Shown here: piece by piece, positions 25,243 to 36,296 of the stretch | Position numbering within the stretch: the stretch's first letter is position 1 | How the letters are laid out: the number at the start of each line of letters is the position of its first letter | Assembly: GCA_020833005.1 (NCBI GenBank) | Contig: JAJHRD010000008.1 | Location: 1-55,412 of the forward strand | Reading direction: 5' to 3' | Length of the DNA stretch: 55,412 nt | Source: Candidatus Methanomethylicota archaeon | GTDB taxonomy: Archaea; Thermoproteota; Methanomethylicia; Culexarchaeales; Culexarchaeaceae | The notes under the pieces: model-generated | Told to the model about the DNA's origin: nothing | The model's database searches: none | The model's input: only the letters and a program-made list of their open reading frames with translations | Position numbers and translations under genes: made by a program

Positions 25243-27300
25243 TCATTTACTTCTCTTTCTGGCTACGTAATATACTACCGCTGCAACAATGGCTATTGCA
25301 ATTATTGTTCCTGCTATTGTTTGGTATGCTGGTAGTACTGCAGGCCTCTCTTCAAATGTAACTTTCCCACTTAATCCATCAACTTCAATCATATATTCTC
25401 CAGCTTTATCCTTCGTTGTTGTGAATGTTATGTCTATTGATTGGCCTGGAGCCAATGTAATAGTCTTCTTATCTTCAACCTTACCTGCAACTTTAAACTG
25501 TATCTCTTGAGATCTTTCAATATACCCCTTATTCTTAATAGTCACAGTTACAGACACTATATCTCCAACATAAGCCTTTGATGGTGTAATCCTCAAATTC
25601 GACAATTCAAATGGCACTATAATCCTCTCCTTTGGTAATCTAAAGTATTTGTCATTATAGACGAGCTTAACATACTCTCCCTTAACCCATTCAACGAATT
25701 TGAATGGTCCAGAACCTATGGGTACTTTTGGTTCATATTCCATTGGGTTAGTCACATTATACCACAAGTGTTTCGGCAATATGTATAGCATTGTACCAAT
25801 ATTATATAATGCTATAACTGAAGTATTATTCAAATAAATCTTCACAGTATACTTACTTGGAACTTCAACCTTATACACTGATGAAACATATGGTAGGTAT
25901 GGTGGAACCTGGTAATCTCTGTAGTATTCTATTGTGAATTTAACGTCTTCTCCAGTTAATGGTTTACCATCATGCCAAGTTATATTCTCATACAAATAGA
26001 ATGTTATTATCTGAGTCTTATTCTCCGGAAATATCTTAACATCCCACGATCTAGCCATCCACGGAATATAATTGTTGCTTAAATCACGCTTCATCAATGT
26101 ATCATACACTTTGTCTATGACCTCATAATCCCAGCCTGATGTCACTTTACATGGGTTTAAAGTTTTAGTCTCCCTTTGAACTGGATACTTTATCTTCCCT
26201 CCGAAGAGCTTCCCCTTTTCATGTACATTCATGTAAGACCAGAAGTTCAGTATTCCAGCTCCAAGCATTGGAAGCCATCCTTCAGTTTTATCTGTTCTGT
26301 ATGCGTCTATCATTAGTCTTTCGAATAGTGGGAAGTCTGGTATTAATTGCATGTGCCATTCTTGGAATTTCCAAATATACTTCTTCAATTCATCCATACT
26401 CGGTGTACTCAATATTTCATCTATCAATGCATCCCACGTTGAATTCCTAATTCCAGGATCATTCCAACCCCACGGAACATCTTGCGATGAATGGTATAGT
26501 AGTGATATTGGATCCCATGGGGGATACCAACCATAAGTCCAACAACACATATCAAAGTCATGTTCACCCACTATCTTATCTATCATGGTTCCATGTTCTG
26601 TCGGTGCAGCCTTTATTGGTAAACCAACTTCAGCAGCCCATCCACTTATTAATTGAGCCATTCTAATTCTTATTGGATCGTATGATGGTATCATTATATA
26701 CATGTCTGGTAGATTTCTACCAGTTTTAGGATCATTCCTTATACCATCCTTATCAGTATCTATAAATCCCAATCTATCTAGAATTTCAGCGGCTTTTGCT
26801 GGGTTGTATTCGTATTGTGTTACATTCGGGTTGTGCCATATACCATGAGCTTTTGGTATACAGCTAGTTGCAACCCTACCATAACCCAGTAGCAGTATTT
26901 CAACGATCTTCTTCCTATCAATACAATATGCTATCGCTCTTCTGAAATCAGTTATATTGAATGGGTACTTCCTAACGTTAAACACCAGTGGATAGTATTC
27001 GGTTACTTCACTTGTTATTACGTGAAGCTTTGGATCTGCCATTACTTCTGCTACTTGTAATGGTTGAACTCCAGGCCAACCTAAAACATCTATCTCCCCC
27101 TTCTTTAACGCTAACATTTGAGCTTCAGGGGTAGCTATGACCACTATGTATAGTTCATCACACCTTGGACCCTTATAATCATATTCGACGGCTTCCTTAA
27201 TTAATGGTTGATAATTATGTGCGTACACTGTTATCATTGGGTTTAATGCAATTATCAACAATAGTAGCATTATTTGTATATTTAATTCTTCAATTTCCAT
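25243..27300 (-). CDS. oppA: peptide ABC transporter substrate-binding protein (family 5), membrane anchored
   Basis: About 685 residues. An N-terminal hydrophobic signal (about 10-27) leads into the SBP family 5 fold, with LVFNVRKYPFNITDFRRAIAYCIDRK and later WHDGKPLTGEDVKFTIEYYRD. An IDTDKDGIRND loop resembles a calcium-binding site. Residues about 565-650 form a CARDB-like beta domain (TVTIKNKG, LAPGQSIDITF) and the end is one membrane helix plus RKRSK, which would tether the protein outside the cell, an arrangement common in archaea. ATG 27300 follows GAGG; a TTG nine bases earlier is also open. First gene of the operon. Confidence 0.92.
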   Translation of the reverse strand: MEIEELNIQIMLLLLIIALNPMITVYAHNYQPLIKEAVEYDYKGPRCDELYIVVIATPEAQMLALKKGEIDVLGWPGVQPLQVAEVMADPKLHVITSEVTEYYPLVFNVRKYPFNITDFRRAIAYCIDRKKIVEILLLGYGRVATSCIPKAHGIWHNPNVTQYEYNPAKAAEILDRLGFIDTDKDGIRNDPKTGRNLPDMYIMIPSYDPIRIRMAQLISGWAAEVGLPIKAAPTEHGTMIDKIVGEHDFDMCCWTYGWYPPWDPISLLYHSSQDVPWGWNDPGIRNSTWDALIDEILSTPSMDELKKYIWKFQEWHMQLIPDFPLFERLMIDAYRTDKTEGWLPMLGAGILNFWSYMNVHEKGKLFGGKIKYPVQRETKTLNPCKVTSGWDYEVIDKVYDTLMKRDLSNNYIPWMARSWDVKIFPENKTQIITFYLYENITWHDGKPLTGEDVKFTIEYYRDYQVPPYLPYVSSVYKVEVPSKYTVKIYLNNTSVIALYNIGTMLYILPKHLWYNVTNPMEYEPKVPIGSGPFKFVEWVKGEYVKLVYNDKYFRLPKERIIVPFELSNLRITPSKAYVGDIVSVTVTIKNKGYIERSQEIQFKVAGKVEDKKTITLAPGQSIDITFTTTKDKAGEYMIEVDGLSGKVTFEERPAVLPAYQTIAGTIIAIAIVAAVVYYVARKRSK

Positions 27301-27330
27301 AATCCTCAATTAATTAATATTTTTTAATTT

Positions 27331-27340
27331 TTGTATATAA
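27331..27340 (-). promoter_or_regulatory. TATA-like box for the opp operon
   Basis: On the minus strand the stretch reads TTATATACAA, about 31-40 bases before ATG 27300 and in the 46-base gap after the upstream gene. It would start transcription near 27310. Confidence 0.5.
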
Positions 27341-27346
27341 GTGTTA

Positions 27347-27838
27347 TTATAATTTGTGTATTGTCGGCTTCATTATTCTTGTAAATTCAAGTATTGTTCT
27401 TCTGGGTATTGGTTCCATAATTTCACATACAACATAAATTTTAATTCTTAATTCCCTCCCAGATTGTATGTATTGAACCCTTTCTTTTGGGATGTTGAAT
27501 GATAACATTTTATTTATCTTTGTTGATTTTAATGTGAATTCTTGCGCGTAGTAGTTTTCCATTATGTTCCATATGTACATATTATCTGAATATAGAATGA
27601 CTTGTATACTCATTATCCTTACATTTATGTTTATAGGATTCATTAACGTGTAATTTATCACCGCTGTTGCTTCATTTTCGCTAGTTATGTTTATGGTGAC
27701 TTCGGATACTTCCACTTTGAATAATTTTCCAATGAGATATGTTTTATTCACTAGATCTGCTGATGCTAACGTCATGTATGTTGAGTATAATGTTAATAAT
27801 GTTAGGATGGCTAAGGATACCTTTCTTTTAATTCCCAT
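27347..27838 (-). CDS. hypothetical secreted or membrane-tethered protein
   Basis: With ATG 27838 the product has 163 residues and starts MGIKRKVSLAILTLLTLYSTYMTLASA, a good signal peptide. The rest is beta-rich (VSEVTINITSENEATAVINYTL, VRIMSIQVILYSD), like a small Ig-type extracytoplasmic domain. A longer reading to 27958 would put 40 charged residues before the signal and overlap the divergent neighbour, so I reject it. It precedes the peptide transporter on the same strand, with its own promoter for opp in between. Function unknown. Confidence 0.6.
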   Translation of the reverse strand: MGIKRKVSLAILTLLTLYSTYMTLASADLVNKTYLIGKLFKVEVSEVTINITSENEATAVINYTLMNPININVRIMSIQVILYSDNMYIWNIMENYYAQEFTLKSTKINKMLSFNIPKERVQYIQSGRELRIKIYVVCEIMEPIPRRTILEFTRIMKPTIHKL

Positions 27839-27887
27839 TGTTTGATCAATAAGTTTATGTGTAAATCTAGTTTTAAATGTTCTTTGA

Positions 27888-28253
27888 ATGAAGATATCTA
27901 TCATTTTGCTCTTAACATCTTTAACCATAATATTTACTGGTGCAACTATAGTTTCCATTTATTGGGGCAATGAACTTCAATGGTTTATTCTAGTATTAGT
28001 TTCCTCTTCGTCTTATGCTTTAATAGGTAGACCTTCCCAGCTTAAGAATAGGATTATGTTACTGGTTTTCGCATGGTTTTTAAGCATGATCCTTTCAAGT
28101 TTCACATTGAGTTATCCGTTGATTTTGTGGGAGTCGAACTTTATAGCTAATGAAATTGTCATTTCAATTGTTGGGCGTGTAATTTCAATGTCCTTAATTG
28201 GAATTCTGATATCCCTTGTTTCACTACTATTCTTCTCGTTAATTTCTGATTAG
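27888..28253 (+). CDS. small multi-pass membrane protein, hypothetical
   Basis: The 121-residue protein is almost entirely hydrophobic, with four likely membrane helices (about 3-25, 32-48, 55-75, 88-118) and a short basic loop (GRPSQLKNR). It is divergent from the secreted protein on the minus strand, 49 bases apart. I do not recognise a family. Confidence 0.55.
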   Translation: MKISIILLLTSLTIIFTGATIVSIYWGNELQWFILVLVSSSSYALIGRPSQLKNRIMLLVFAWFLSMILSSFTLSYPLILWESNFIANEIVISIVGRVISMSLIGILISLVSLLFFSLISD

Positions 28254-28318
28254 GATGCCCACTGAGTTTCAATTAAATTAATATTACCCCTATGAATATA
28301 CATGGTTCTTGATGTTTT

Positions 28319-29128
28319 ATGTGTGGGATTATTGGTTACGTTGGTTCCATTCAGTTTAGTTTAGATTCATGCCTTGATATTCTTAAGGCTTTGGAGGTTG
28401 AGCAGCTCCCAATAGAGCCCAGTCCTATTGGAGGTCATGGCGCTGGATTAATGGTTTATGATGGCCTTAAGGTTTTAATGGAGAAGGTTGGTGGTATAGG
28501 AGCTTCCCCAGCGGATGATTTGAGGAGGATCATTTATGATAGTTGGAAGGTTAATTTTTCTAGGGTTATTCTTGGTCATGTGAGGAGAGCTTCCCAAGTT
28601 TTCACGCATACCATTCCATTTAAGGAGTGTACGCAACCATATATTGCTGAGTGTTTAGGGAAGTTCAAGGTTGTATCCGTTCACAATGGTTTTCTCAAAA
28701 ACTACCTTGACCTTAAAGGGAGGCTTAAACATAAGCATAAATTTGAATCTGAGAATATAGCTTTAATCGATTCAGAGGTTTTTCCGCATCTACTTGAGGA
28801 GTTAATATTGGATTATGGTGATGGCGTTGAAACTGCTAAAATGCTTTTTGATTCTATTGAGGGTGGAAACACCGTTGCAATGATGGTTTTCATTGATGGG
28901 GCGATATCATTGTATGTTATTCATAAAGGCGTTACTAGGGGGCTTGCATTATGGCGTAATGGTCTTGGCCACGTATTATTTGCATCTAGGAGTTATATCA
29001 TTGATAAGTTTGCCAGAGGCTTCTTGAAGGAGAATGGGTTTGATCTGGATTTCATAGTTAAACCTAGATCTGAAGGGAGTTTTGTGAGGTATTATAGGTT
29101 TAGTATTGATGAGTTATTTAAATCATAA
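28319..29128 (+). CDS. class II glutamine amidotransferase domain protein
   Basis: The 269-residue protein starts MCGIIGY, so Cys2 becomes the N-terminal nucleophile of an Ntn-hydrolase glutaminase. LGHVRRAS and VSVHNGFLKNY match the arginine- and asparagine-bearing parts of the glutamine site seen in PurF, GlmS and glutamate synthase. No synthase domain follows, so it must either act alone or pass ammonia to another protein. The radical SAM/SPASM gene starts 17 bases after its stop and is the obvious candidate partner. Confidence 0.82.
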   Translation: MCGIIGYVGSIQFSLDSCLDILKALEVEQLPIEPSPIGGHGAGLMVYDGLKVLMEKVGGIGASPADDLRRIIYDSWKVNFSRVILGHVRRASQVFTHTIPFKECTQPYIAECLGKFKVVSVHNGFLKNYLDLKGRLKHKHKFESENIALIDSEVFPHLLEELILDYGDGVETAKMLFDSIEGGNTVAMMVFIDGAISLYVIHKGVTRGLALWRNGLGHVLFASRSYIIDKFARGFLKENGFDLDFIVKPRSEGSFVRYYRFSIDELFKS

Positions 29129-29145
29129 GGTATGGGTATGGGAAG

Positions 29146-30153
29146 ATGGGTGGACCTGAAGATTTAATATGGCTTATAACTTCAAAATGTAACTTGAATT
29201 GTCATCATTGCTATGCCAGTTTATATCGCTTTGAACCTGATTTAAGTTATGGTGATATAATAAAGATTTTGGAAGATGCCCGTGAAGCTGGCGTTGAGCA
29301 TATAAATTTTACTGGTGGAGAACCTACACTTAGAAGTGATATCTTTGAAATATTGAGGTATACTATTGATTTAGGCATTTCACCTTCAATATTCACAAAT
29401 GCCACAACCATCAATGATGATATAGCATCAAAACTCTCCAAGCTTGAAGTTTACGTTTTAACTAGTATGGATGGTCATTGTAAGGAGTTGTATGAAAGGA
29501 TTAGGGGGTTTAACACTTGGGAGAAATTTATTTCTGGAGTTAAGAGGCTATTGGCTTCTGGTGTTGAAGTTCAAGTGAATATTTCTGTTAATAAGTTGAA
29601 TTATGGTTTTGTTGATAGAATTCTTGAGGAGGCTTTAAAACTCGGATTTAAAAGATTCTCAATGATTCCAACAATGTCTTCAGGTACAGCTAACATTAGT
29701 GGTTTGCATGTGGGTTGCAATGAATTCTATAAAGCCATTAAATTGGTTGAGTTTAAGGCTGAGGAGCTTGGGGTTAGTGTTGGGGTTTGGTGTGCTCCCT
29801 TCATTGGGTTGATAACTTCTTCCAATAGGGTTAGGTATGGTTGTTGTAGGAGGTGGAGGGAAATGGATTTAACCCCCTCTGGTAGAGTTGTTCTATGTGA
29901 TGTTTTAAACATTGAGGTTAGTGATGTTAGAGTTTGGGGGGTTAGGGGTGCTTGGAAGAGGTATATTGAAAACCCAATTGTTCAGAGTGTTAGAAGTCCG
30001 AAGCCTATTCCTCCATGTGATGATTGTGGATTGTGGGAGAATTGTATGGGTGGCTGTTATGCTAGAGCTTACATGATGTTTGGGAAGCTCAATATGCCAG
30101 ACCCACTATGCCCAAAAGTTTCTGAAACTTATTTGAATTCCAAATCTAATTAG
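29146..30153 (+). CDS. radical SAM / SPASM domain protein
   Basis: The 335-residue protein has the radical SAM motif CNLNCHHCYA (Cys15, Cys19, Cys22), the SAM-contacting FTGGEPTLR and a C-terminal SPASM domain with CDDCGLWENCMGGC and a final LCPK, enough to hold one or two extra [4Fe-4S] clusters. Members modify peptides or build cofactors such as heme and molybdopterin precursors. The tight link to a glutamine amidotransferase suggests an amide- or amine-forming step, which is inference. No precursor peptide was recognised between 28260 and 30240. Confidence 0.85.
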   Translation: MGGPEDLIWLITSKCNLNCHHCYASLYRFEPDLSYGDIIKILEDAREAGVEHINFTGGEPTLRSDIFEILRYTIDLGISPSIFTNATTINDDIASKLSKLEVYVLTSMDGHCKELYERIRGFNTWEKFISGVKRLLASGVEVQVNISVNKLNYGFVDRILEEALKLGFKRFSMIPTMSSGTANISGLHVGCNEFYKAIKLVEFKAEELGVSVGVWCAPFIGLITSSNRVRYGCCRRWREMDLTPSGRVVLCDVLNIEVSDVRVWGVRGAWKRYIENPIVQSVRSPKPIPPCDDCGLWENCMGGCYARAYMMFGKLNMPDPLCPKVSETYLNSKSN

Positions 30154-30235
30154 AGCTCAAGGAAGATGAATTGTTAGATACTCATAACCTCCAAATGTTT
30201 AATTATAACATAATTTATGATTTATAGTGGTTGGA

Positions 30236-31021
30236 ATGAGTTTTCCATATGAATTGTTGATTGTGGATTTGGATGGTGTTGTCTGGAGGGGTAAACACAT
30301 TATTGAGAGGAATGTTGAGGCCTTGAGGATTCTTAATGATTTGGGGGTTAAACTTGTATTTGCATCGAATAATTCCAGTATTAGCCGTAGGGGTTATGCA
30401 ACTAAACTTACTGATATACTTGGATTCAAAGTTCCAGTAAATCATGTTTTCAATAGTGGTTATCTTGCATCTAAATGGATTATGGATAATTATGGCTCTA
30501 TGAAGGTTTACCCTATTGGTGAAGATGGTTTAATCGAGGAGCTTACACTTATGGGTCATACGGTCGTTGATGATGTTTTGAGCATTGAAGCCGTCGTTGT
30601 TGGTTTAGATAGAAATCTAACATATAAGAAGCTTGAAACAGCCCATAAAGCTATAACCATGAATAAGGCATTATTCGTTGCATGTAATGATGACCACGTT
30701 TTACCAGTGGATGAGGGAACAATTCCTGGCGCTGGAGCCATAGTGGCATTTCTAATTAAGAGTACTGGTCTAAATCCAATATTTACAGCTGGAAAACCAA
30801 ATAAGTATCTCGCTGATCTATTGCTGAAATCTATGGGTGTAGCTAAGGATAAGGTTTTAGTCGTTGGTGATAGATGCGATATGGATGTAATATTCGCATT
30901 GAATTCCGGCTTAGATAGTTTACTGGTCTTTACTGGTTTAACCAAACCTGATACTCCATTAACCATTAAACCCAAGTACGCATTTATGGATCTACTTGAA
31001 TTTTTAGAGTTTTATTTATAA
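30236..31021 (+). CDS. HAD superfamily hydrolase, NagD-like (subclass IIA)
   Basis: The 261-residue protein has the DLDGV nucleophile motif near the N-terminus (LLIVDLDGVVWRG), the ASNNSS motif II, a cap domain, and VVGDRCDMDVIFA as motif IV near the C-terminus. NagD-like phosphatases act on sugar phosphates, nucleotides or glycerol phosphates; substrate unknown here. ATG 30236 is preferred over GTG 30227 because GTGGTTGG precedes it. Confidence 0.87.
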   Translation: MSFPYELLIVDLDGVVWRGKHIIERNVEALRILNDLGVKLVFASNNSSISRRGYATKLTDILGFKVPVNHVFNSGYLASKWIMDNYGSMKVYPIGEDGLIEELTLMGHTVVDDVLSIEAVVVGLDRNLTYKKLETAHKAITMNKALFVACNDDHVLPVDEGTIPGAGAIVAFLIKSTGLNPIFTAGKPNKYLADLLLKSMGVAKDKVLVVGDRCDMDVIFALNSGLDSLLVFTGLTKPDTPLTIKPKYAFMDLLEFLEFYL

Positions 31022-31023
31022 TT

Positions 31024-33823
<2,800 letters not shown>

Positions 33824-33829
33824 ATTTCA

Positions 33830-34126
33830 TCATCCTGGGTAAGTCTCTTCTATTATGGTTTCATCTATTAGGAAGTTTCTTGATGGTTTATGCTCTTTAT
33901 GTTTCAAATATTCCTCAAAAGTGTAAATGGGCTCTTTGCATACTGGACAGTACATTATGCCACCAGCTTCAAATATTCCCTTTACATCTTCTATCCTTTG
34001 CTCAACGTATTTTTGACAAGGTTCTCTAGTTCCCAAAGTCATAATGTCTAGTTCTTCGCATTTCCCAATATATGGGAATATTGGGTGTGCCAGATATTTT
34101 GAACATTTATAACATGTTCCGTTCAT
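33830..34126 (-). CDS. small zinc-finger protein in the 2-oxoacid oxidoreductase operon
   Basis: The 98-residue protein has an N-terminal Cys set (Cys5, Cys8, Cys23, Cys37) and a C-terminal C2H2-like finger, CPVC then HKEH (Cys60, Cys63, His76, His79; spacing C-x2-C-x12-H-x2-H). The alpha subunit gene begins six bases after its stop, so it heads the operon. The first cysteine set could hold zinc or an Fe-S cluster. It might be a regulator, an assembly factor or an electron-transfer accessory. I do not know a named family. Confidence 0.65.
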   Translation of the reverse strand: MNGTCYKCSKYLAHPIFPYIGKCEELDIMTLGTREPCQKYVEQRIEDVKGIFEAGGIMYCPVCKEPIYTFEEYLKHKEHKPSRNFLIDETIIEETYPG

Positions 34127-34179
34127 AATTTCCCATCAACGATTATATGGTTGAGTAAAATATATAACTATTGTGATTT

Positions 34180-35361
34180 TCACATGTCTTCTTTCGTCAG
34201 TATTTTTTGTGCTTCGCTTAACCCTTTTCCAAGTTCTATTGGTGTACCGAGTTTATGTAGGCTTCTCTCTATTGCCCCTATTGTGGCTAGTATGTCGTTG
34301 ACGTTGACTGGCCCCATATGTCCAACTCTGAAGTACTTTATGTCTGGGTATAATCCTCCAGCCACTATTACATTCCTCTTCTGCATTTCCGCTAGGAATT
34401 GTTGTACTTCTATGTTTTGTGGTAAGTATATGGCTGTTACTGTTGATGCAGCGTAATCCTCATTTTTCGCCATAACATTTAAGCCTATGCCTCTAATGCC
34501 TGCTCTGAACGCTTTTGAGAGTGCTTTATGCCTCCTAAACCTCTTCTCCATACCTTCATCTAATATTAGTTTTAAGCTCTTGTTTAATGCCATTATTAGG
34601 TTTACTGCTGGTGTAGCGAAGTATGCTGGTTTAAGTTCTTCATGGGCTTCCATAACCTTTATCCATCTATTTAAATCCATGTAGTATGGTGTAAGGGTGG
34701 ATTTTGTTTCTTTAAGTTTTTCCAACGCTTTTGGCGATAGCCATATTATGGCTAATCCAGGAGGTACCCCCAATGCCTTCTGGCTTCCAGTGAAGAGTAC
34801 GTCTATTCCCCAATCCTTCATGTATAATTCTTCTCCAGCCACGCTACATACTCCATCCACTACTAGTAGTGTTTCGTCATGATGTTTCTTCACTTCTTCT
34901 CCAAGACTTTTCAATTCTTGTTTTACCCCTGTGCTTGTATCCACGTGGGTTACTGTTATTAGGCTGTATTTCTCTTCATCTAGCTTCTCCATTATCCTTT
35001 CAGTTTCCACTCTGCTTCCCAGTTCATTTACTTTAAGGATATCCACTTTAACTGGGTATCTTGATAGTAGTTCTATCATTCGATCTCCAAAGTATCCATT
35101 GGCTACCACAAGTATCTTGTCTCCGCTTTTTATGAAGTTTGTTGTGCTTGTCTCCATGGCTAATGTTCCGCTTCCAGCGAGGATTACCGTTTTATAGTTT
35201 TCATCCACAAACACTATTTTCCTTAAGTTTTTCAGTGTTTCATTGAATATTTGTATGAATTCCTTTGATGTGTGGCTTAGTGTTGTTACACTTAATTCCC
35301 TTAGTACTGATGGTTCAAATAATGTTGGTCCTGGAATCATGAGTAGAGATCTTTCACTCAA
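34180..35361 (-). CDS. class V aminotransferase, serine-pyruvate / alanine-glyoxylate type
   Basis: The 393-residue PLP enzyme begins LLMIPGPTLFEP, the family's usual N-terminus. The PLP lysine lies in GSQKALGVPPG (Lys195), with the preceding VVDGVCSVAGE carrying the PLP-ring aspartate. A later IRGIGLNVMAKNEDYAASTVTAI and FRVGHMGPV match the small domain. It could move amino groups between serine or alanine and glyoxylate or pyruvate. TTG start preceded by AGGTG. It lies 53 bases before the zinc-finger gene and may feed 2-oxoacids to the adjacent oxidoreductase. Confidence 0.9.
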   Translation of the reverse strand: MSERSLLMIPGPTLFEPSVLRELSVTTLSHTSKEFIQIFNETLKNLRKIVFVDENYKTVILAGSGTLAMETSTTNFIKSGDKILVVANGYFGDRMIELLSRYPVKVDILKVNELGSRVETERIMEKLDEEKYSLITVTHVDTSTGVKQELKSLGEEVKKHHDETLLVVDGVCSVAGEELYMKDWGIDVLFTGSQKALGVPPGLAIIWLSPKALEKLKETKSTLTPYYMDLNRWIKVMEAHEELKPAYFATPAVNLIMALNKSLKLILDEGMEKRFRRHKALSKAFRAGIRGIGLNVMAKNEDYAASTVTAIYLPQNIEVQQFLAEMQKRNVIVAGGLYPDIKYFRVGHMGPVNVNDILATIGAIERSLHKLGTPIELGKGLSEAQKILTKEDM

Positions 35362-35450
35362 AATTTCACCTAGCTAACTTATATTTCTCTAAGTATTTAA
35401 GCTTAGGCTTTACGTAAAATTCATAACTTGACGTTGCCACATTATTTTCC

Positions 35451-36041
35451 ATGGGTTTTAAAGATTCCTTTGTTAAGATTGCTAGGGTTTGCGGGTTTAT
35501 AACTCCATTGGTTTCTTATGGTATGATCTTTTTGGCCATAATGAATGCCCCATGGTTTTCTTGGTATAGGAATGCTTTGAGTGATTTGGGTGCCAGACCC
35601 CCCTCAGACTTGTATTTTAATTCGGGTTTGATTTTAGCTGGTTTTCTTGAAGCATTGTTTTCCATAGGGTTATTCCTAAATATTAGGGGGATTGTTGGTG
35701 AGGCTTCTGCAGTGATATTATTTGCTGATTCCATTGCTTTGATGTGTATAGGGATATTCCCTGAAACTGCTGGTAGAATTCACTTTTACGTTTCAGTAGC
35801 TTTCTTCCTCCTATACCCCATTGCATCAATCTTGTTCGGGGTTCATCTCCTTTCCCATGGAAAGGATAGATTGTTTGGCGTTTTAAGCGTTGTCATGGCT
35901 TTCATTTGTCTAGCCATATGGTTTTTGGTGCCGTGGAGATCCATGGGGGTTACTGGAGTTGCAATTCCAGAATTCCTATCATCACTGGTTGGTTGTATAT
36001 GGATGATTTACATTGCATACAGATACCTTATGAATAATTAA
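35451..36041 (+). CDS. DUF998 family membrane protein
   Basis: The 196-residue protein has six likely membrane helices and the WYRNALSDLGARPPSDLYFNSGL segment, with FP near the following helix (GIFPE), both recalled as typical of DUF998. Function unknown; family proteins occur in many archaea. ATG 35451 lacks a clear ribosome binding site. Confidence 0.75.
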   Translation: MGFKDSFVKIARVCGFITPLVSYGMIFLAIMNAPWFSWYRNALSDLGARPPSDLYFNSGLILAGFLEALFSIGLFLNIRGIVGEASAVILFADSIALMCIGIFPETAGRIHFYVSVAFFLLYPIASILFGVHLLSHGKDRLFGVLSVVMAFICLAIWFLVPWRSMGVTGVAIPEFLSSLVGCIWMIYIAYRYLMNN

Positions 36042-36070
36042 TTATATTTTTCCATCTCCAAACGTTAACG

Positions 36071-36226
36071 TCATTTTACTGCATGCTTTGTTATTTCAAT
36101 TGAGCATGCATTGTATTTTGTGCAGAATTCTTCACATTTCTCAGCCCATATTTTCTCCCTATACTTCAGGCCACACTTTTCACATACGTATACCGTTTCA
36201 CCATTGTATGTAAACTCTCTAACCAT
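36071..36226 (-). CDS. small Cys-rich zinc-binding protein, 51 residues
   Basis: Cysteines 15, 18, 31, 35 and 41 plus His48 form a CEKCG...CEEFC...C...H pattern. Short proteins of this kind with a CGLxYxxxxWAEKCEEWC-like core and a final ITKHAV are widespread in archaea and are thought to bind zinc. GGTGAT lies five to six bases before ATG 36226; two earlier in-frame ATGs at 36232 and 36253 are possible. No further function known. Confidence 0.68.
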   Translation of the reverse strand: MVREFTYNGETVYVCEKCGLKYREKIWAEKCEEFCTKYNACSIEITKHAVK

Positions 36227-36296
36227 GTTCATCACCAACCCATTTAACCTCATTGCTTATATGCTTATTGTAGCATATTATTAGTTTGGTGATTGC

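Noticed and set aside
27839-27958. N-terminal 40-residue extension of the secreted hypothetical protein
   Set aside because: It would place charged residues before a good signal peptide and overlap the divergent gene.
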